Assembly (NCBI RefSeq): GCF_947179515.1
Contig: NC_067495.1
Location: 141,503,095-141,567,094 of the forward strand
Origin: Apodemus sylvaticus
Taxonomy: Eukaryota > Chordata > Mammalia > Rodentia > Muridae
Length of the DNA: 64,000 nt
Direction of reading: 5' to 3'
The translations under genes and the position numbers were made by a program. Below are positions 23,587 through 35,837 of this stretch, piece after piece. How positions within the stretch are numbered: the stretch's first letter is position 1; every line of letters begins with the position of its first letter. The notes beneath the pieces are model-generated. The model saw only the letters and a program-made list of their open reading frames with translations, was not told the DNA's origin and ran no database searches.

Positions 23587-23602
23587 CATAAGGAAATAGT
23601 TC

Positions 23603-24110
23603 TGATAGAGACCTAAATTACAAAAATAGAAAAAAGAAAGAAATCAGTTTTCTAATGGATAATAGTAAGGTATGACAATGTAAAATATAATAAGATAAAA
23701 CAAAAACTGACACATAATTATTGGACACAATAAGCCAACAGAAGGAAAAGAACAGAAGAGAAGACAAGAGAAATAGAGATTTTCTAATTCGCAGTAAGGG
23801 ATTCCATAAAAACACTAAAGTAGAAGCCATATTATCTAAACAGAAATGTTGGTCAAGATCCATGCAGGCCTTGTGAATGCCACATAAGTCTTTATGCATT
23901 CATATGTGCTTTGATCATCTTGATTTAGAGGACCTTGTTCTTCTGATGTCCTATGTCTCTTATACACTCTCTGCCTCCCTGTCAGGCATTCCCTGAGCTC
24001 TGAAAAGAGAAATTTGATGAAGAGATGCAATTTAAGGCTGAACATCCCAAGGTCTCTCACTCTCAATGTAATGTCTGGCTGTGGATCTCTGTATTTGTGG
24101 ATTCTACACC
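23603..24110 (-). mobile_element. Old L1 3' UTR (Lx-type), antisense, second part
   Basis: Continues the repeat broken at 22,782: 'ggaccttgttcttctgatgtcc', 'tccctgagctctgaaaagag', 'ccaaggtctctcactctcaatg' and 'ctgtggatctctgtatttg'. These are familiar phrases from antisense old rodent L1 3' UTRs. The 61- and 93-codon frames across it are chance frames. Confidence 0.6.
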
Positions 24111-25389
24111 TCTTCCCCTATGCTTCCATAATCTTCTATCTTCTGTTTCCTCTAAGAAACCACTTAGGTTCTTTCTTACTGCTTAAAATTTATGATTAGC
24201 AGCCATATACAATATTTAATCCACTGTACCTAATGTCTCTATTATATTCCCATAGCTATATTTCAATAAATATCATTTCAATGTTATATAGAGGAAAATG
24301 TGATATTATAATTATTAAACTATCACCTCAAGTTTATGCTCAGAATATTAGTAGAAAATCTGGAGTCATATTCAGCTTGCTCTCAGAAATTATTCTTTTT
24401 TGGCATTGCTTTTATAATAAGTTTGTACGCAGCCTAAGTCAAAGCTCCTAAGTATTTCAGTAATAATTCAATGTGTTTCTTTCAAAACCATATGACATCT
24501 CTAGGTATCCCTGCGTAAAAAGAAGAAAGTGACTAATCACTTGGTCTCTAATTGAATTGCTTCTCTTATTCATAACCAATAGCCCCAAATGATCCTATTG
24601 TATTAAAAATATCAGGAGGAATGAAATCCTAAGCCATGATATTAACTATGCAGATTAAGTGTTTCAAGTGTCAAGAATTAATTTTTAACTTGACTAACTT
24701 CATCACAAATGAGATTCATTTATGATCTTTGGAAACTACTTATGTCCTTCTCGAGGACACTTACTTAATGTGAAATTTAGCCAGTGATACAATTGGACAA
24801 ACAGCTACTGATTGACCCAAACACTCTAGAAATATGTTTCTTCTCTGTTAGAGTCATGAAATGCCTGAAAGTATTCCTGTTTATTAGTTTCCTGAAGAAA
24901 TATGAGGTAAATTCCTTACATTCATATGAGATTCACTTTTGTTGGGGTAGACATTGCTATACAGGAAGCTTACAGGTAAATTGAATCAGTACTACAGAAA
25001 TAAAGGTGATGTCTCAGTTCTTCCTTGTATTCCTTCCTTCCTGCCTTGTGTTCCTTACTATGGCCAGATAAAAGATATTACCTCTTTGAAATGTTTACAT
25101 TATTAGTTTCTGCAAACTCTTTTAAAAAGTATGTGGGCCATAAATTTTAAATAAATAAAATTTGATAAATTCTCCTACTATACACAATTGGTACACTTAC
25201 GATCTATTTATCACAAGAGAATCCAATATAATCCCATAATTACACTTATCAAAATTTCCTTGCTACTTCACACCATTATAGGCATAATCTAGCTCAGAAC
25301 AATATAATATGAGATACAAGTTGATATATGAAACATACATACACTAAGACTTTATAAAGGTAATTCATGTATTATATAATACTGTCTTA
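24111..25389. other. No gene recognised
   Basis: AT-rich DNA with frames of 60-75 codons at most, none with a recognisable domain. Confidence 0.45.
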
Positions 25390-26716
25390 CTAGAAAGAGC
25401 AATTCTCAAATTCATCTGGAATAAAAAAAAACAAACAAACAAACAAAAAAAAACTCAGGATAGCTAAAAACTATTCTCAACAGTAAAAGAACTTCAGGGG
25501 GATTCAGTATCCCAGACTTTAAACTTTACTACAGAGCAATAGTGATAAAAACTGCATGGTATTGGTATAAAGTCAGGCAAGCGGATCAGTGGAATAGGAT
25601 TAAAGACCCAGAAATGAACCCACACACCTATGGTCACTTGATCTTCGACAAAGGAGCTGAAAGCATCCAGTGGAAAAAAGATAGCCTTTTCAACAAATGG
25701 TGCTGGTTCAATTGAAAGTCAGCATGCAGAAGAATGGAATCTATCCATTCTTATCTCCTTGTTCTAAGCTCAACTCCAAATGGATCAAGGACCTCCACAT
25801 GAAACCTGACACACTGAAACTAATCGAAAAGAAACTGGGGAAGACCCTTGAGAACATGGGCCCAGGGGAAAAGTTCCTGAATAGAACACCAATAGCATAT
25901 GCTCTAACATCAAGAAATGACAAATGGGACGTCATAAAACTACAAAGTTTCTGTAAGACAAAGGACACTGTCAAAAGGACAAAAAGTCAACCAACAGATT
26001 GGGAAAGGATCTTCACCAACCATAAATCTGACAGAGGGCTAATATCGAATATATACAGAGAACTCAAGAAGGTAGAACCTAGAGAACCAAATAACCCCAT
26101 TAAAAAGTGGGGTAACAAACTAAAAGATTTTTCACATGAAGAACTTCGGAGGGCTGAGAAACACCTTAAGAAATGTTGTTCATCATTAATCATTAGGGAA
26201 ATGCAAATCAAAAGAACCCTGAGATGTCACCACATACCAGTCAGAATGGCTAAGGTCAAAAACTCAGGAGTCAGCAGGTGTTGGCAAGGATGTGGAGAAA
26301 GAGGAATACTCCTCCACTGCTGGTGGGATTGCAAGATGGTGCAACCACTTTGGAAATCAGTCTGGTGGTTCCTCAGAAAACTGGGCATGGCACATCTGGA
26401 GGACTCTGTTATACCACTCCTGGGCATATACCCAGAGGATTCTTCAGCATGCAATAAGGACACATGCTCCACTATGTTCATAGCAGCCCTATTTGTAGTA
26501 GCCAGAAGCTGGAAAGAACCCATGTGTACTTCAATGGAGGAATGGATACAAAAAATGTGTTATATTTACACAATGGAGTACTATTCAGCCATTAGAAACA
26601 ATGAATTAATGAAATTCTTAGACAAATGGATGGAGCTGGAGAACATCATACTAAGTGAGGTAACCCAGTCTCAAAAGATTAATCATGGTACGCACTCACT
26701 GATAAGTGGATATTAG
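25390..26716 (+). pseudogene. L1 ORF2 C-terminal part
   Basis: A 339-codon open frame (25,697-26,716) covers the region after the reverse transcriptase: 'KLNSKWIKDLHMKPDTLKLI', 'NNPIKKWGNKLKDFS' and the cysteine motif 'CWQGCGERGILLHCWWDC', ending 'SLISGY*'. Upstream of 25,697 the frame is broken by the A-run expansion. Unlike L1-A, B and E, the 'KKWG' site keeps six purines (aaaaag) and stays in frame. The first three quarters of ORF2 are missing by 5' truncation. No function is expected. Confidence 0.9.
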
Positions 26717-26985
26717 CCTAGAAACTTTGAATTCCAAAGACATAATCCACATATTAAATGATGTCCAAAAAGAATGGAGGAGTGGCCTCTGGTTCTGGAA
26801 AGACTCAACACAACACTATAGGGGAATACTAGAACAGGGAAGTGGGTATGGGTAGATGGAGGAACAGGTGGAGGGAAGAGGGCTTATGGGACGTGTAGGG
26901 AGTGGGGACCCAGAAAAGGGGAAATCATTTGAAATGTAAATAAAAAAATATATCAATAAAGAAAAAATGTAAAAAAAAGACTCAA
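25390..26985 (+). mobile_element. 5'-truncated L1, + strand
   Basis: It begins inside ORF2 ('tagaaagagcaattctcaaattcatctgg') and runs through the ORF2 stop at 26,714-26,716, a 3' UTR and a long A-rich tail (26,937-26,999). An (A)/(AAAC) run sits at 25,424-25,453. I could not find a clear target duplication. Sequence divergence suggests it is older than L1-A/B. Confidence 0.9.
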
Positions 26986-26989
26986 TAAA

Positions 26990-27670
26990 AAATAAAAAAA
27001 TGGAAGTACTGATTTTATGTACTTTACAGAACACATAATAATAATAATTTTCACCATTTGAATGTGATGTTATAAATAGCTTTCTGTACTCTTAGGCACT
27101 AAAACATGAGTATTTTGATCACTTTCATCCCCAGCACCATTCCACTCTCCAATTCCCTCTGGACTCCTCATATGCCATCTCCCCCTTTCCAACTTCATAT
27201 CCTGTAGCCGCCCTCGGCCACATGTGAACTGGAGACCTGGAAGAGAATTCTGGGGATAAACGGGAAGGGGACGAAAGAGAAATGAGTAAGGACGGCATTT
27301 TGCCGATCGAGACTGATTTTTACTATTATTTAGCCTATATATATAGTCTTTAGAAAACAACCCTGTCCCGCCCCCCCCCCTCCCACACACACACACACAC
27401 ATCAAGGAGAAGGCTGCGAATTCCTCAGCTCCTCTTCTCAGCAGGTCACCTGCTTCACATCAAGCAGGTCTCTGCTGGTCTCCAGGTGAGACTGCCCTGA
27501 GGCAGCCTTGGTTGTCAAGGTGAAAGCAGCTGTATTGTTCTCAGCAGAACAAAGGCCAGAGATAACACCAGTGGAAGGGTGGGGGCTGCCAGCCAGGAAT
27601 GTCACAGCTTGAATGGAATGGGCTGAGAAGTCCAGCTCAATGCTGTGGGGAAGGGACAATATCCCCCTCC
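26990..27670. other. Unidentified GC-richer block with (CA)9
   Basis: From about 27,110 to 27,660 the GC content is clearly above the surroundings. A C run plus (CA)9 lies at 27,371-27,401. The - strand has frames of 111 codons (27,405-27,070) and 73 codons (27,659-27,438), neither resembling a family I know. An old LTR or a processed-gene remnant are both possible. No poly(A) or intron evidence decides it. Confidence 0.4.
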
Positions 27671-27868
27671 TTTTATTATAAATATTTCTTTTATTTTTTG
27701 AGATTATTATTTAATTACATTTTAGGCCCATTCCCTTTCCTCCATACAAACCCATCAAATTTCTGTCTTGACATTTTTCAAATTCATGGTCTTTTAAAAC
27801 TAATACACATATATGTTATATATGTGATGTATATAATACTCTCTATATGTGATATATATATATATATT

Positions 27869-27931
<63 letters not shown>

Positions 27932-28060
27932 AAATATTTGTCAACCTTCTTAATATGTATGTTATTTGAATATATGTTTTCGTGGGTGACCAGTTGATAT
28001 AGGATAACAATTTGGTGTGTTTTTCCCTGGGGAAGATTATTTCTTACTGCTGACTACATG
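27671..28060 (-). mobile_element. Old L1 3' UTR (Lx-type), antisense
   Basis: 'cccattccctttcctcc', 'caaattcatggtctttt', then a TA-rich centre, then 'gtatgttatttgaatatatgttttcgtgggtgacc' and 'ttccctggggaagattatttc' follow the order of antisense rodent L1 3' UTR. The central (TA)n has expanded. Confidence 0.7.
27845..27926. repeat. (TA)n microsatellite within L1 3' UTR
   Basis: Alternating ta with a few interruptions. It probably arose from the native ta-rich centre of the L1 3' UTR. Confidence 0.9.
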
Positions 28061-28229
28061 CAATAAGATGCCAAATCCTCCAATGATAAATGACCAACCA
28101 GCAACACCTTCCAGAGAAATTTGACTCTGTGTTCTAACACATATTAATTTCCAATAGAATTTCACAAGTAGGAGTAGAACTTCACATGTTTATCCACATT
28201 CTATGATGGAATGATTTTTTTCATTTTAT

Positions 28230-28560
28230 TGACCATAGATTTTTCATAAATATATCCTCATTACATTTTACTCTTCTTCTAGTTCTACTATCCCCCAACC
28301 CAGATCCATTCTTTTCTTGATTCTCATTAGAAAAAAAAAAAAAACAGATTTCCAAGAATAAAAATCAACCAATTTATTGACAAAAGAAAATAAAAAGAGA
28401 CAAAGAAGCAACCTTGCTTGTTTTTGTGCAAGTTGCCATGAGTGTATGAGAGCAAGAGCCATGTCAAATTCAGAGACCAGAATTCTACAGTACTTGTATA
28501 TATTCTCTGAGCTTTACAATACTTCTTCCATTTCTTCCATGATGCTTCTTGAGTGTTTGT
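28230..28560 (-). mobile_element. Probable old L1 3' UTR, antisense
   Basis: 'cattttattgaccatag', 'cttctagttctactatcccccaacccag' and 'ctcattagaaaaaa' resemble antisense L1 3' UTR. The second half is too diverged to be sure. Confidence 0.4.
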
Positions 28561-28564
28561 TGTG

Positions 28565-28880
28565 AGTGATACATTTCAAGATTTAGAAGCCAGGAATCAG
28601 CAACCCTCCATGACTACTGTATCAGCTCCTGCTTCCAGGTTCCTGCCCTGTTTGAGTTCTTTTTCTTGCTTTCTTCAATGATGGACTGCAATGTACAAGT
28701 ATAAGTCAAATAAAACCCTTCCTCCACTCCTGTCATTCAAATTTTGGTATCTCCCTTTTGCTTTCAGTTAAAATTGTGAGCCATTATCTGCATGTGAATG
28801 CCATATCTTCAGTTCTCACCCACAGATTTTAACCCTATAGAACTGTAAGCCAAATTAAATGCTTTCTTTTTATGAAAAAA
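28565..28880 (+). mobile_element. MaLR-type LTR 3' ends, + strand
   Basis: 'cagctcctgcttccaggttcctgccct', 'gatggactgcaatgta' and 'gtcaaataaaacccttcctcc' are the polyadenylation-signal end of a rodent MaLR LTR (to about 28,745). A second similar end follows ('gaactgtaagccaaattaaatgctttc', 28,770-28,880). 5' parts are missing. Two overlapping old LTRs, or one rearranged one, are possible. Confidence 0.5.
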
Positions 28881-30849
28881 ATTTAGACCTATAATCATCA
28901 GAAAATGCAAGTTGGTAGATAGTTAATTTTTGTTACAAATGATTAGACATTTTATAAAGCATTTTAAAAATGGGTAAAAACATGTAGATTTATATATAGG
29001 TCCATATGATAATTATATATAATATTTTAATGAAGATATATTCTTATACATATCAAATTGTTTTGAAATTTTATAAGCATATGTATTACTGTGATTTTGC
29101 TACACATTCGAAGTAATATAATTTTGATAGTTGCATACCCCAAAACAGCAAACATGGGCAAGTTAAATTGCTTGAAAGATGTTAATTTTAGAACATAACG
29201 AAGGAAAACACTGTTAGTAGGAAAGAATCACTAATAATTTACAATGCCATTTGTATATCCACTAACTTCTTTCAGCTTCTGGTTGAGTATAGTTTTCATA
29301 TGTTAACTACTCAGAATATCTTGCTAATAGAAAAGATGTTTGTGTTAGCATGTCTTAGTGTTCATAGTGGCATATTATGCAGAGATAATCAAAAAGTTGT
29401 CTGTATGTATAAAGAAAATCTGTTTTTAGTAGACTTTAAAATCTTGGCTGTTACTGTTGCAGAAACCCAAAATAACAGCTAGTTTTATACATTGGAGTTC
29501 ATTGTAATAAGGCTGTACTTCAATGTCCCTCACATCCCCGAAGGATTTTACCTCAATAGTAGCTAAGCTAAAAGTTGACAGTTTAAACAAGCTCTACTAA
29601 AAACAAAATAAACAAACAAAAATGCTTTATCTTTTTATGTTCATGTAATAACATGTCTATTATTTTTATGATTAGTATAAATATATATATTTTCTTGAAT
29701 ATGATAAAAAATTAAAATTAAAATTAAAAATATCTGTATCTTTGATGACCACCAAGACAGGCTAATATTGTATGCAAGAAACAAAATATTACACATTTTC
29801 TGTTTTCTCATCTATTATCTTATTATCTGCTTTCTGAAACAAAGGATCACCCTTTTATGGAAAGCTTAATTAAATTGAACTTTATAATTATTATAACACT
29901 GTTTCAGTAATAGATAAACACAGTATACATACTATATTGAATTACAACTACTATGTTTTAAAATAAGTAATTAGTTCCTGTTAACTTTAGTTAATTTCCT
30001 TTCTCACTGTACATTTTGATGAGTAAATGTCATTTTCTGAGCATTGTTTTTATATTGGTAAAGCTATATTGCTTTATTTTGGTAATTTATGATAATTTTC
30101 AAGTTTTTGAAAAGACTTTAGGAACTGAATGTTTAATATATTGACATCATGTGACCTAAACCTGTAGCATCCATACCTACTTGTACCTATATAAAATTAT
30201 TTTTTGTAACGACTCAATAAATATGAATTTATGATTGTGGTTTTGAGCTTACCTTATACTATCTTTATATCGAAGGTACATTTTGAAGCTAATGAGTAGA
30301 AAATTTAAGCAACTTATCATCTGACTATTGCCATCTATGCCTTCACATATACAACATAGGCAAATAAACATGAATAAATTAGTTTAAGAAAATAAATTAT
30401 ATGATAGTTTACAATTGATCTTCAAGTATTCATTATGTCATAAAATATTATGATGGCCCAATAGTAAAGACATATAGCAGAGCTTCTTTGTAATGCCAAA
30501 AATCTCACTAGAAAGATCTATTTTGTAGTAATAAATCTTTAGTTTTCCTATGGTTCTTCATCACATTCATGGATACACCACCACATTTTTGGAGATGCCA
30601 GTACTATGTGATAACCAACAAGATGAGCAGCATCTATGGGATGGAAACTTCCTAAGCCTACAAGACATGCTGGTTGGATCTCAGTTATCAAACTTGGCAT
30701 AAGTCTTGCTGGCTAGCATCTCTACATGCTAAGACATTTCATTTCTATCACTCATTTCAGCTAAGTGGCGATCTTAAAATATTTACTAAAAAATAAATTT
30801 AATAAAGCAAACAATGGAAAGGTGAGTTGCCTATTGTACCTGAATTCCA
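28881..30849. other. AT-rich stretch, no gene recognised
   Basis: About 2 kb of very AT-rich DNA; the longest frame is 60 codons (29,300-29,482) with no family match. No SINE or LTR signature is supportable. Confidence 0.5.
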
Positions 30850-32000
30850 TTGTTTAGCTCTGGACTTGTTCTTAGGTCCTGAGGAGAATTGCTGGAGTCA
30901 AGAATGTCTTGCTACCCCAAGGAAGCTTTTAAGTGCCCCAAGACAAACTAGTTTGGAACCCTGCTTCAGCAATACCTTGCCAGTGGGATCTGCTTGAAGC
31001 ACAGCCAGGAGAGTCTGGTACTCTTACCTCAATTGTTTTGCCTACAGCTCCCCATTCCTTCCTGAGAAGTCCTGCTGCCATCAAGATCATCCAGTCAACA
31101 CCAGGGAAAACCAGATGCCTAAAGGACAGGGTAAGAACACAATCCATAAGACTTTGGACAATATGACACCACCAGAGCCCAGGTATCCTGCTATAGAAAA
31201 CCTTGCATATCCTAATAAATTTGAAGCACAAGAAAATGATCTTAAATCTAATCTTATAAATATGATAGAATCTGTTAAAGAGGTCATGAATAAATCCCCT
31301 CAGTAAACACAGGAAAATACAATCAATCAGGATAAAGAATATAAACAAATCTGTCTAAGACCCGAAAAGGGAAATAGAAGCAATAAAATAAACATAAACC
31401 AAGGCAAGCCAGGAGATGGACTGCCTAGGAGAAAGAACAGACAATGCTGACTTAAATATCATCAGCAAAATACCAATGATTGAAGAGAAAATTTCAGGCA
31501 TAGAAGATATATTTGAAGATAGCAGTGTATCAGTTAATAAAAATGCAAAAAGATACAGTGACCCACAACCAAACATTAGGTGGAACTCCAGGAGTCTTGA
31601 AGATCAACAGAGTTAACTAACCTGGACCTTTGGGGGCTCCCAGAGACTGAATCATCAATCAAAGAGCAAGCAAGGGTCACACAACTGTAACAAATGAGAA
31701 GTTTGGTCCCCAGAACAGGTGTCAGGGTTCTTCCTGAATTTATTGCCTTCCTCCCTGTTGATAGTGTTTCACTAAATCGACTGCCTTGTCTCACCTGTGT
31801 GAGGGAGGATGTACGTAGCCCTGCAGTGATTTGATGTGCTAGAGGTGAGAGAGAGGGAAGCAGGGGTGAAACCTAGGGGGTTCTCCCCCTTCTGAAAATA
31901 GAAGAAGAGGGAGGAACGGGTGAAGTGCTGCATGCAAGCATACTGTAAGGAGAGCGGGAGCTAATATTTGGATGCAGAGTGAATTAATAAACAAATTAAA
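30850..32000 (+). mobile_element. Old L1 with internal deletion (5' UTR-ORF1-3' UTR)
   Basis: The L1 5' UTR (about 30,850-31,113) leads into an Lx-like ORF1. At 31,551-31,554 the sequence switches directly into Lx-type 3' UTR ('gacccacaaccaaacattagg', 'gacctttgggggctcccagagactgaa', 'gcagtgatttgatgtgc') and ends in 'gtgaattaataaacaaattaaaa'. All of ORF2 and half of ORF1 are absent. The join has a 4-base overlap (agat) between the two parent sequences. Confidence 0.75.
31114..31554 (+). pseudogene. Lx-type L1 ORF1 5' part
   Basis: The ATG of 'MPKGQGKNTIHKTLDNM' (31,114) opens about 63 codons with 'NLINMIESVKEVMNKS' before a stop. A later frame contains 'GIEDIFEDSSVSVNKNAKR', the end of the coiled coil, where the deletion junction falls. 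The RNA-recognition and C-terminal domains are missing. Confidence 0.7.
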
Positions 32001-33399
32001 AATCTAAAAAATAAAATAATACTGAGGGATGAGATGAACAAAAGGAAGGAAATAGTTGAGACAGTTCTCAATAGAAAAGCATCATTAAAATAGACATTAA
32101 TAAGCTCAAAAACAAAAATAACAAACAGGAGTACTAGAGTCAAATTTAGTTTTTTTCTTAATTAACTGTAATTTTTATATAGTCATGGGGTCTTATGAAA
32201 TTTTACTTGTATATATCAGCATGTTAACTGATATTGATATTATGTAGGTCTTATTTATGCTGGTATTTCTCACTGAAGCATCCATATAATGCCTCTAATA
32301 TACCATACCATAGCATAAATAATTGGAAGCTATAATATTCAGCTGTGCCATAACTCTATGAGCATACACATTGCTTGATATACTTCCAGATAAGTGAAAC
32401 TATTACGATTCCATATTGGAGACTTTCCATTTCATGGCCAATTACTAGCCAGATACTAGAGAGTAATCTTATCAGTCTTCAAATTTGTAAAATAAAAACA
32501 TAATCTCATAACTGTGAACATACCTTGCAAGTAAAATTTCTTTTATTTGAATATGAGGGTGAACAGAAAAGGAGGGTCTAACAAAAAAATGGGATTCTAA
32601 AAACCAGAATACTCATGATAGCTTGAATGGTATCACAGAAATTCTTGAAGGTGGAAAGCAATTCCATAAAGAATTACAAAGTAATGCTGAAATAATTTAT
32701 GCTAGATTATGCTATTGAACAAGAGCAGGAAAGAAATATAAGACAATTTTCATTTGACTAGTCAAAATGAGCTGACTAGTTTATAGACCACAGTTCTCTA
32801 GCAAGATGACAAAATCCTCTTTAGAAGGCCATCTCTACCATTGAAGAAACTTAAAAATTCATAATGGAGGACTATTGCCTGCCATATTGTTTCCACTTCT
32901 ATTGACTTGATCACCAAGTCGGGGCATGAACAATAGAATATTGATAGAGTTGAAGGTATCCCTTATCAGCAAAGAATTTGTAGCAACCACTGAGGAAATC
33001 TGAGTTTTACATTAAATTAAACACTACAGCATCAATATGAAATCTTGGGTTTGAAAGTATTTGGAAACCCATTTTGATGTGTTCCTTTAATCCATTAAAT
33101 ATGGACATGATAGTATTCCAGCAAGGCAGACATGAGCTAAATCAAGGTATATTTCTCTTGGATTCTCCAAGGAAGAGAATCTTAACTGCAACTTCTCTAT
33201 CTGCAAACAAAAGTAAGATGGTTCTGAAGCTGATTCCCCAGGGGAAAGGACCTGCATACAGCTACAGAATTAGACTGATAAAATGGCCTTAGGGGCAAAA
33301 AATGGGAATTTTCATAAATAGTCTTTACTTTCAATGGGCATTGATTATTCTTAGGAGATATGCTAATTATTAGAGTACTATGAAATAATTGTTATAGAA
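32001..33399. other. No gene recognised
   Basis: AT-rich; a 72-codon frame at 33,074-33,292 has no family resemblance. Confidence 0.45.
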
Positions 33400-33650
33400 A
33401 TTGTTGCACCAATTTGCACAACCAGCATGGTGGAAAGCATGGAAGTATCCAGGCAGATATGGTGCTGGAGAAGCCAAGAATTCTATGTCTGAATCCAAAG
33501 GCAGCGAGGAGGAGGCTCTCATTCCACTCTGGGCAGATCCTGAGCATAGGGAACAACAAAGCCATACCACACAATTTCTGGAACCAAGCTTTCAAACGCA
33601 TGAGTTTATGGGGGTTAAATCTATTCAAACCACCACTTTCCATTCCCTGA
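33400..33650 (-). repeat. MaLR 3' LTR (partial)
   Basis: Shares 'catggtggaaagcatgg', 'gtatccaggcagatatggtgct' and 'caaacgcatgag' with the 5' LTR. It lacks the central block and the terminal polyadenylation end. Confidence 0.7.
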
Positions 33651-35039
33651 CCTCCATAAGCTTCTAGACATAAGAAAATTTAAAATGTGTTTAGTTTAAT
33701 ACCAAAAGTTCTCATTGTTTATAATAGTTTCAAAAGTATTTAAATGTCTAAAGTTCAAAGTATCTTCTGAGACTCATATAATACCTTAATGTCAATCCCT
33801 TATATCCACTATAAGATAAAAATCAAAGACAGGTCACACACTTCCAATAGGGAGATTCAGAAATTTTTTGGAATGGCAGTGTATATCCAACTCCTCTAAG
33901 CTTTTTTGACTGCTACAGTTCTTCCTCTTGGACTGGTTCCACTCCATTACCTGTATTCTTTTTCAGGTATCCCTTGGTTTTTGTCATCTCCATCATTGTG
34001 GAGCCTCCAAGACAACTTCAACTTCACAGCTTCTTATTCCAATGTCTGGGATACATACATGATCTTTGGGGCTCCTTCAACAGGCTTGGGTCACTTCTCC
34101 AGCTCTGCCCTTGGTAACTCTCTGGGCTCTAAATGGCTCTACTCTATTGTAGGTGCAGATCTTAGTTGTTATCCTATGGTACAGTCATCTCTAATATGCT
34201 GGGGTCTTTGGCTACAACTAGACTTCTATAGTAGTCTTCAAAGGCTCCTTTCATAGTGACACAGCCCAAATTCTTCATATGCTCCTATCAGTCCTGAGCC
34301 ATCAGCTGCCACTGAGGCTATGTTTTCACCAATGCCCTCTCCTGGACTCTCACAGTCACAAGCCTCACCTACCTTCCAATTATTCCTTTATGCCTTTAAA
34401 ACCAGATCCACTTGGATGATTCTTATATATTACCAAGTCTGGATAGTAGCATGATGTCTATCTCTGGAATACAGCTTTGTGCTCTCAGAAAGCACTTCGC
34501 AAAAGATTTCAACTCAACTATGCTGGTCTCTTCTCAGTCACTACTAATTTCTTAGTATTAACTATCCAGAATCAATTGTCTATCCAGTAACCTCATCATC
34601 TATTTTGGATTTTAAAGTCAGAGACATGAGGCTGAACTTTCTGGGTTTTCTGGCTTGCTTGAGATTGAACATAGCTCCATTTTTATTACATTGTAATCTA
34701 GATTTTTGTCTTCACTTTTATTCAATGCCTAAACTTGACTGTCCTGAAAATTGTTCTTAAGACTGAGTTTTGTTTTTTTATTATAATGTTTTATTTTCTA
34801 AATTCTTTGTTTACATTCCAAATGACTTTCCCGTTCCTGGTTCCCCCCTCCCCATAAGTTACCTAAGCCCTCTTCCCTCTGCCCATTCTCCTATCAACCC
34901 CCTCCTACTTCTCTGTCCTGGTACTCCCCTACAATGCTGTAACAAGCCTTTTCAGGATCTGGGACCTCTCCTTCCTACTTCTTGGGAGTCATTTGATATG
35001 TGAATCGTGTCTTGGGTATTCAGAGTTTCTGAGCTAATG

Positions 35040-35837
35040 TCCACTTATCAGTGACTCTATTCCATGTGTGTTCTTTTGTGATTGGGTTACCTCACTTAGT
35101 ATGTGGTCCAACCATTTGCCTATTTCATGAAATCATTGTTTTTAATTGCTGAGTAGTATTCCATTGTGTAAATATACCACATTTTCTGTATCCATTCCTC
35201 CATTGAGGGACATCTGGGTTCTTCCAGCTTCTGGCTATTATAAATAGGGCTGCTATAAACATAGTGAAGCATGTGTCCTTATTGCATGCCAGGGAATCCT
35301 CTGGGTATGTACCCAGGAGTGGTATTGCAGAGTCCTCTGGAAGTGTTATGCCCATTTTTTTGAGGAACAGCCAGACTGATTTCCAGAATGGTTGTACCAA
35401 CTTACATTCCCACCAGCAGTGGACGAGTGTTCCTCTTTCTCCACATCCTCACCAACAGCGGCTGTCTCCTGAGTTTTTAATCTTAGCCATTCTAACTGGT
35501 GTAAGGTGAAATCTCAGGGTTGCTTTGATTTACATTCCCCGAATGACGAATGATGTTGAACATTTTATAAGGTGCTTCTCAGCCATTCGAAGTTCTTCAT
35601 GTGAAAATTCTTTGTTTAGCTCTCTACACCATTTTTAATAGGGTTATTTGGCTCTTTGGCATCTAACTTCTTGAGTTCTTTGTATATATTGGATAATAGC
35701 CCTCTGTTGGATGTAGGGTTGGTGAAGAAGCTTTCCCAATTTGTTAGTTGCCATTTTGTCTGCTTGACAGTGTTCTTTGCCTTACAGAAACTTTGTAATT
35801 TTATGAGGTCCCATTTGTCAATTCTTGATCTTAGAGC
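35040..35837 (-). pseudogene. L1 ORF2 C-terminal piece (3' segment)
   Basis: On the - strand, from 'RSRIDKWDLIKLQSFC' context at 35,837, through 'TNPTSNRGLLSNIY', to the cysteine region and 'MVQPFWKSVWLFLKKMG' (35,400-35,125). It has the five-A frameshift at 35,632-35,636 and further indels. It lacks a functional end. Confidence 0.82.

Noticed and set aside
31551..31554. ORF1-to-3' UTR join as an L1 splicing event
   Set aside because: No GT...AG arrangement fits, and the two parents overlap by 'agat', pointing to microhomology joining or template jump.
33906..34256. 116-codon + strand frame as a host gene
   Set aside because: It lies antisense within MaLR internal sequence and resembles no protein.
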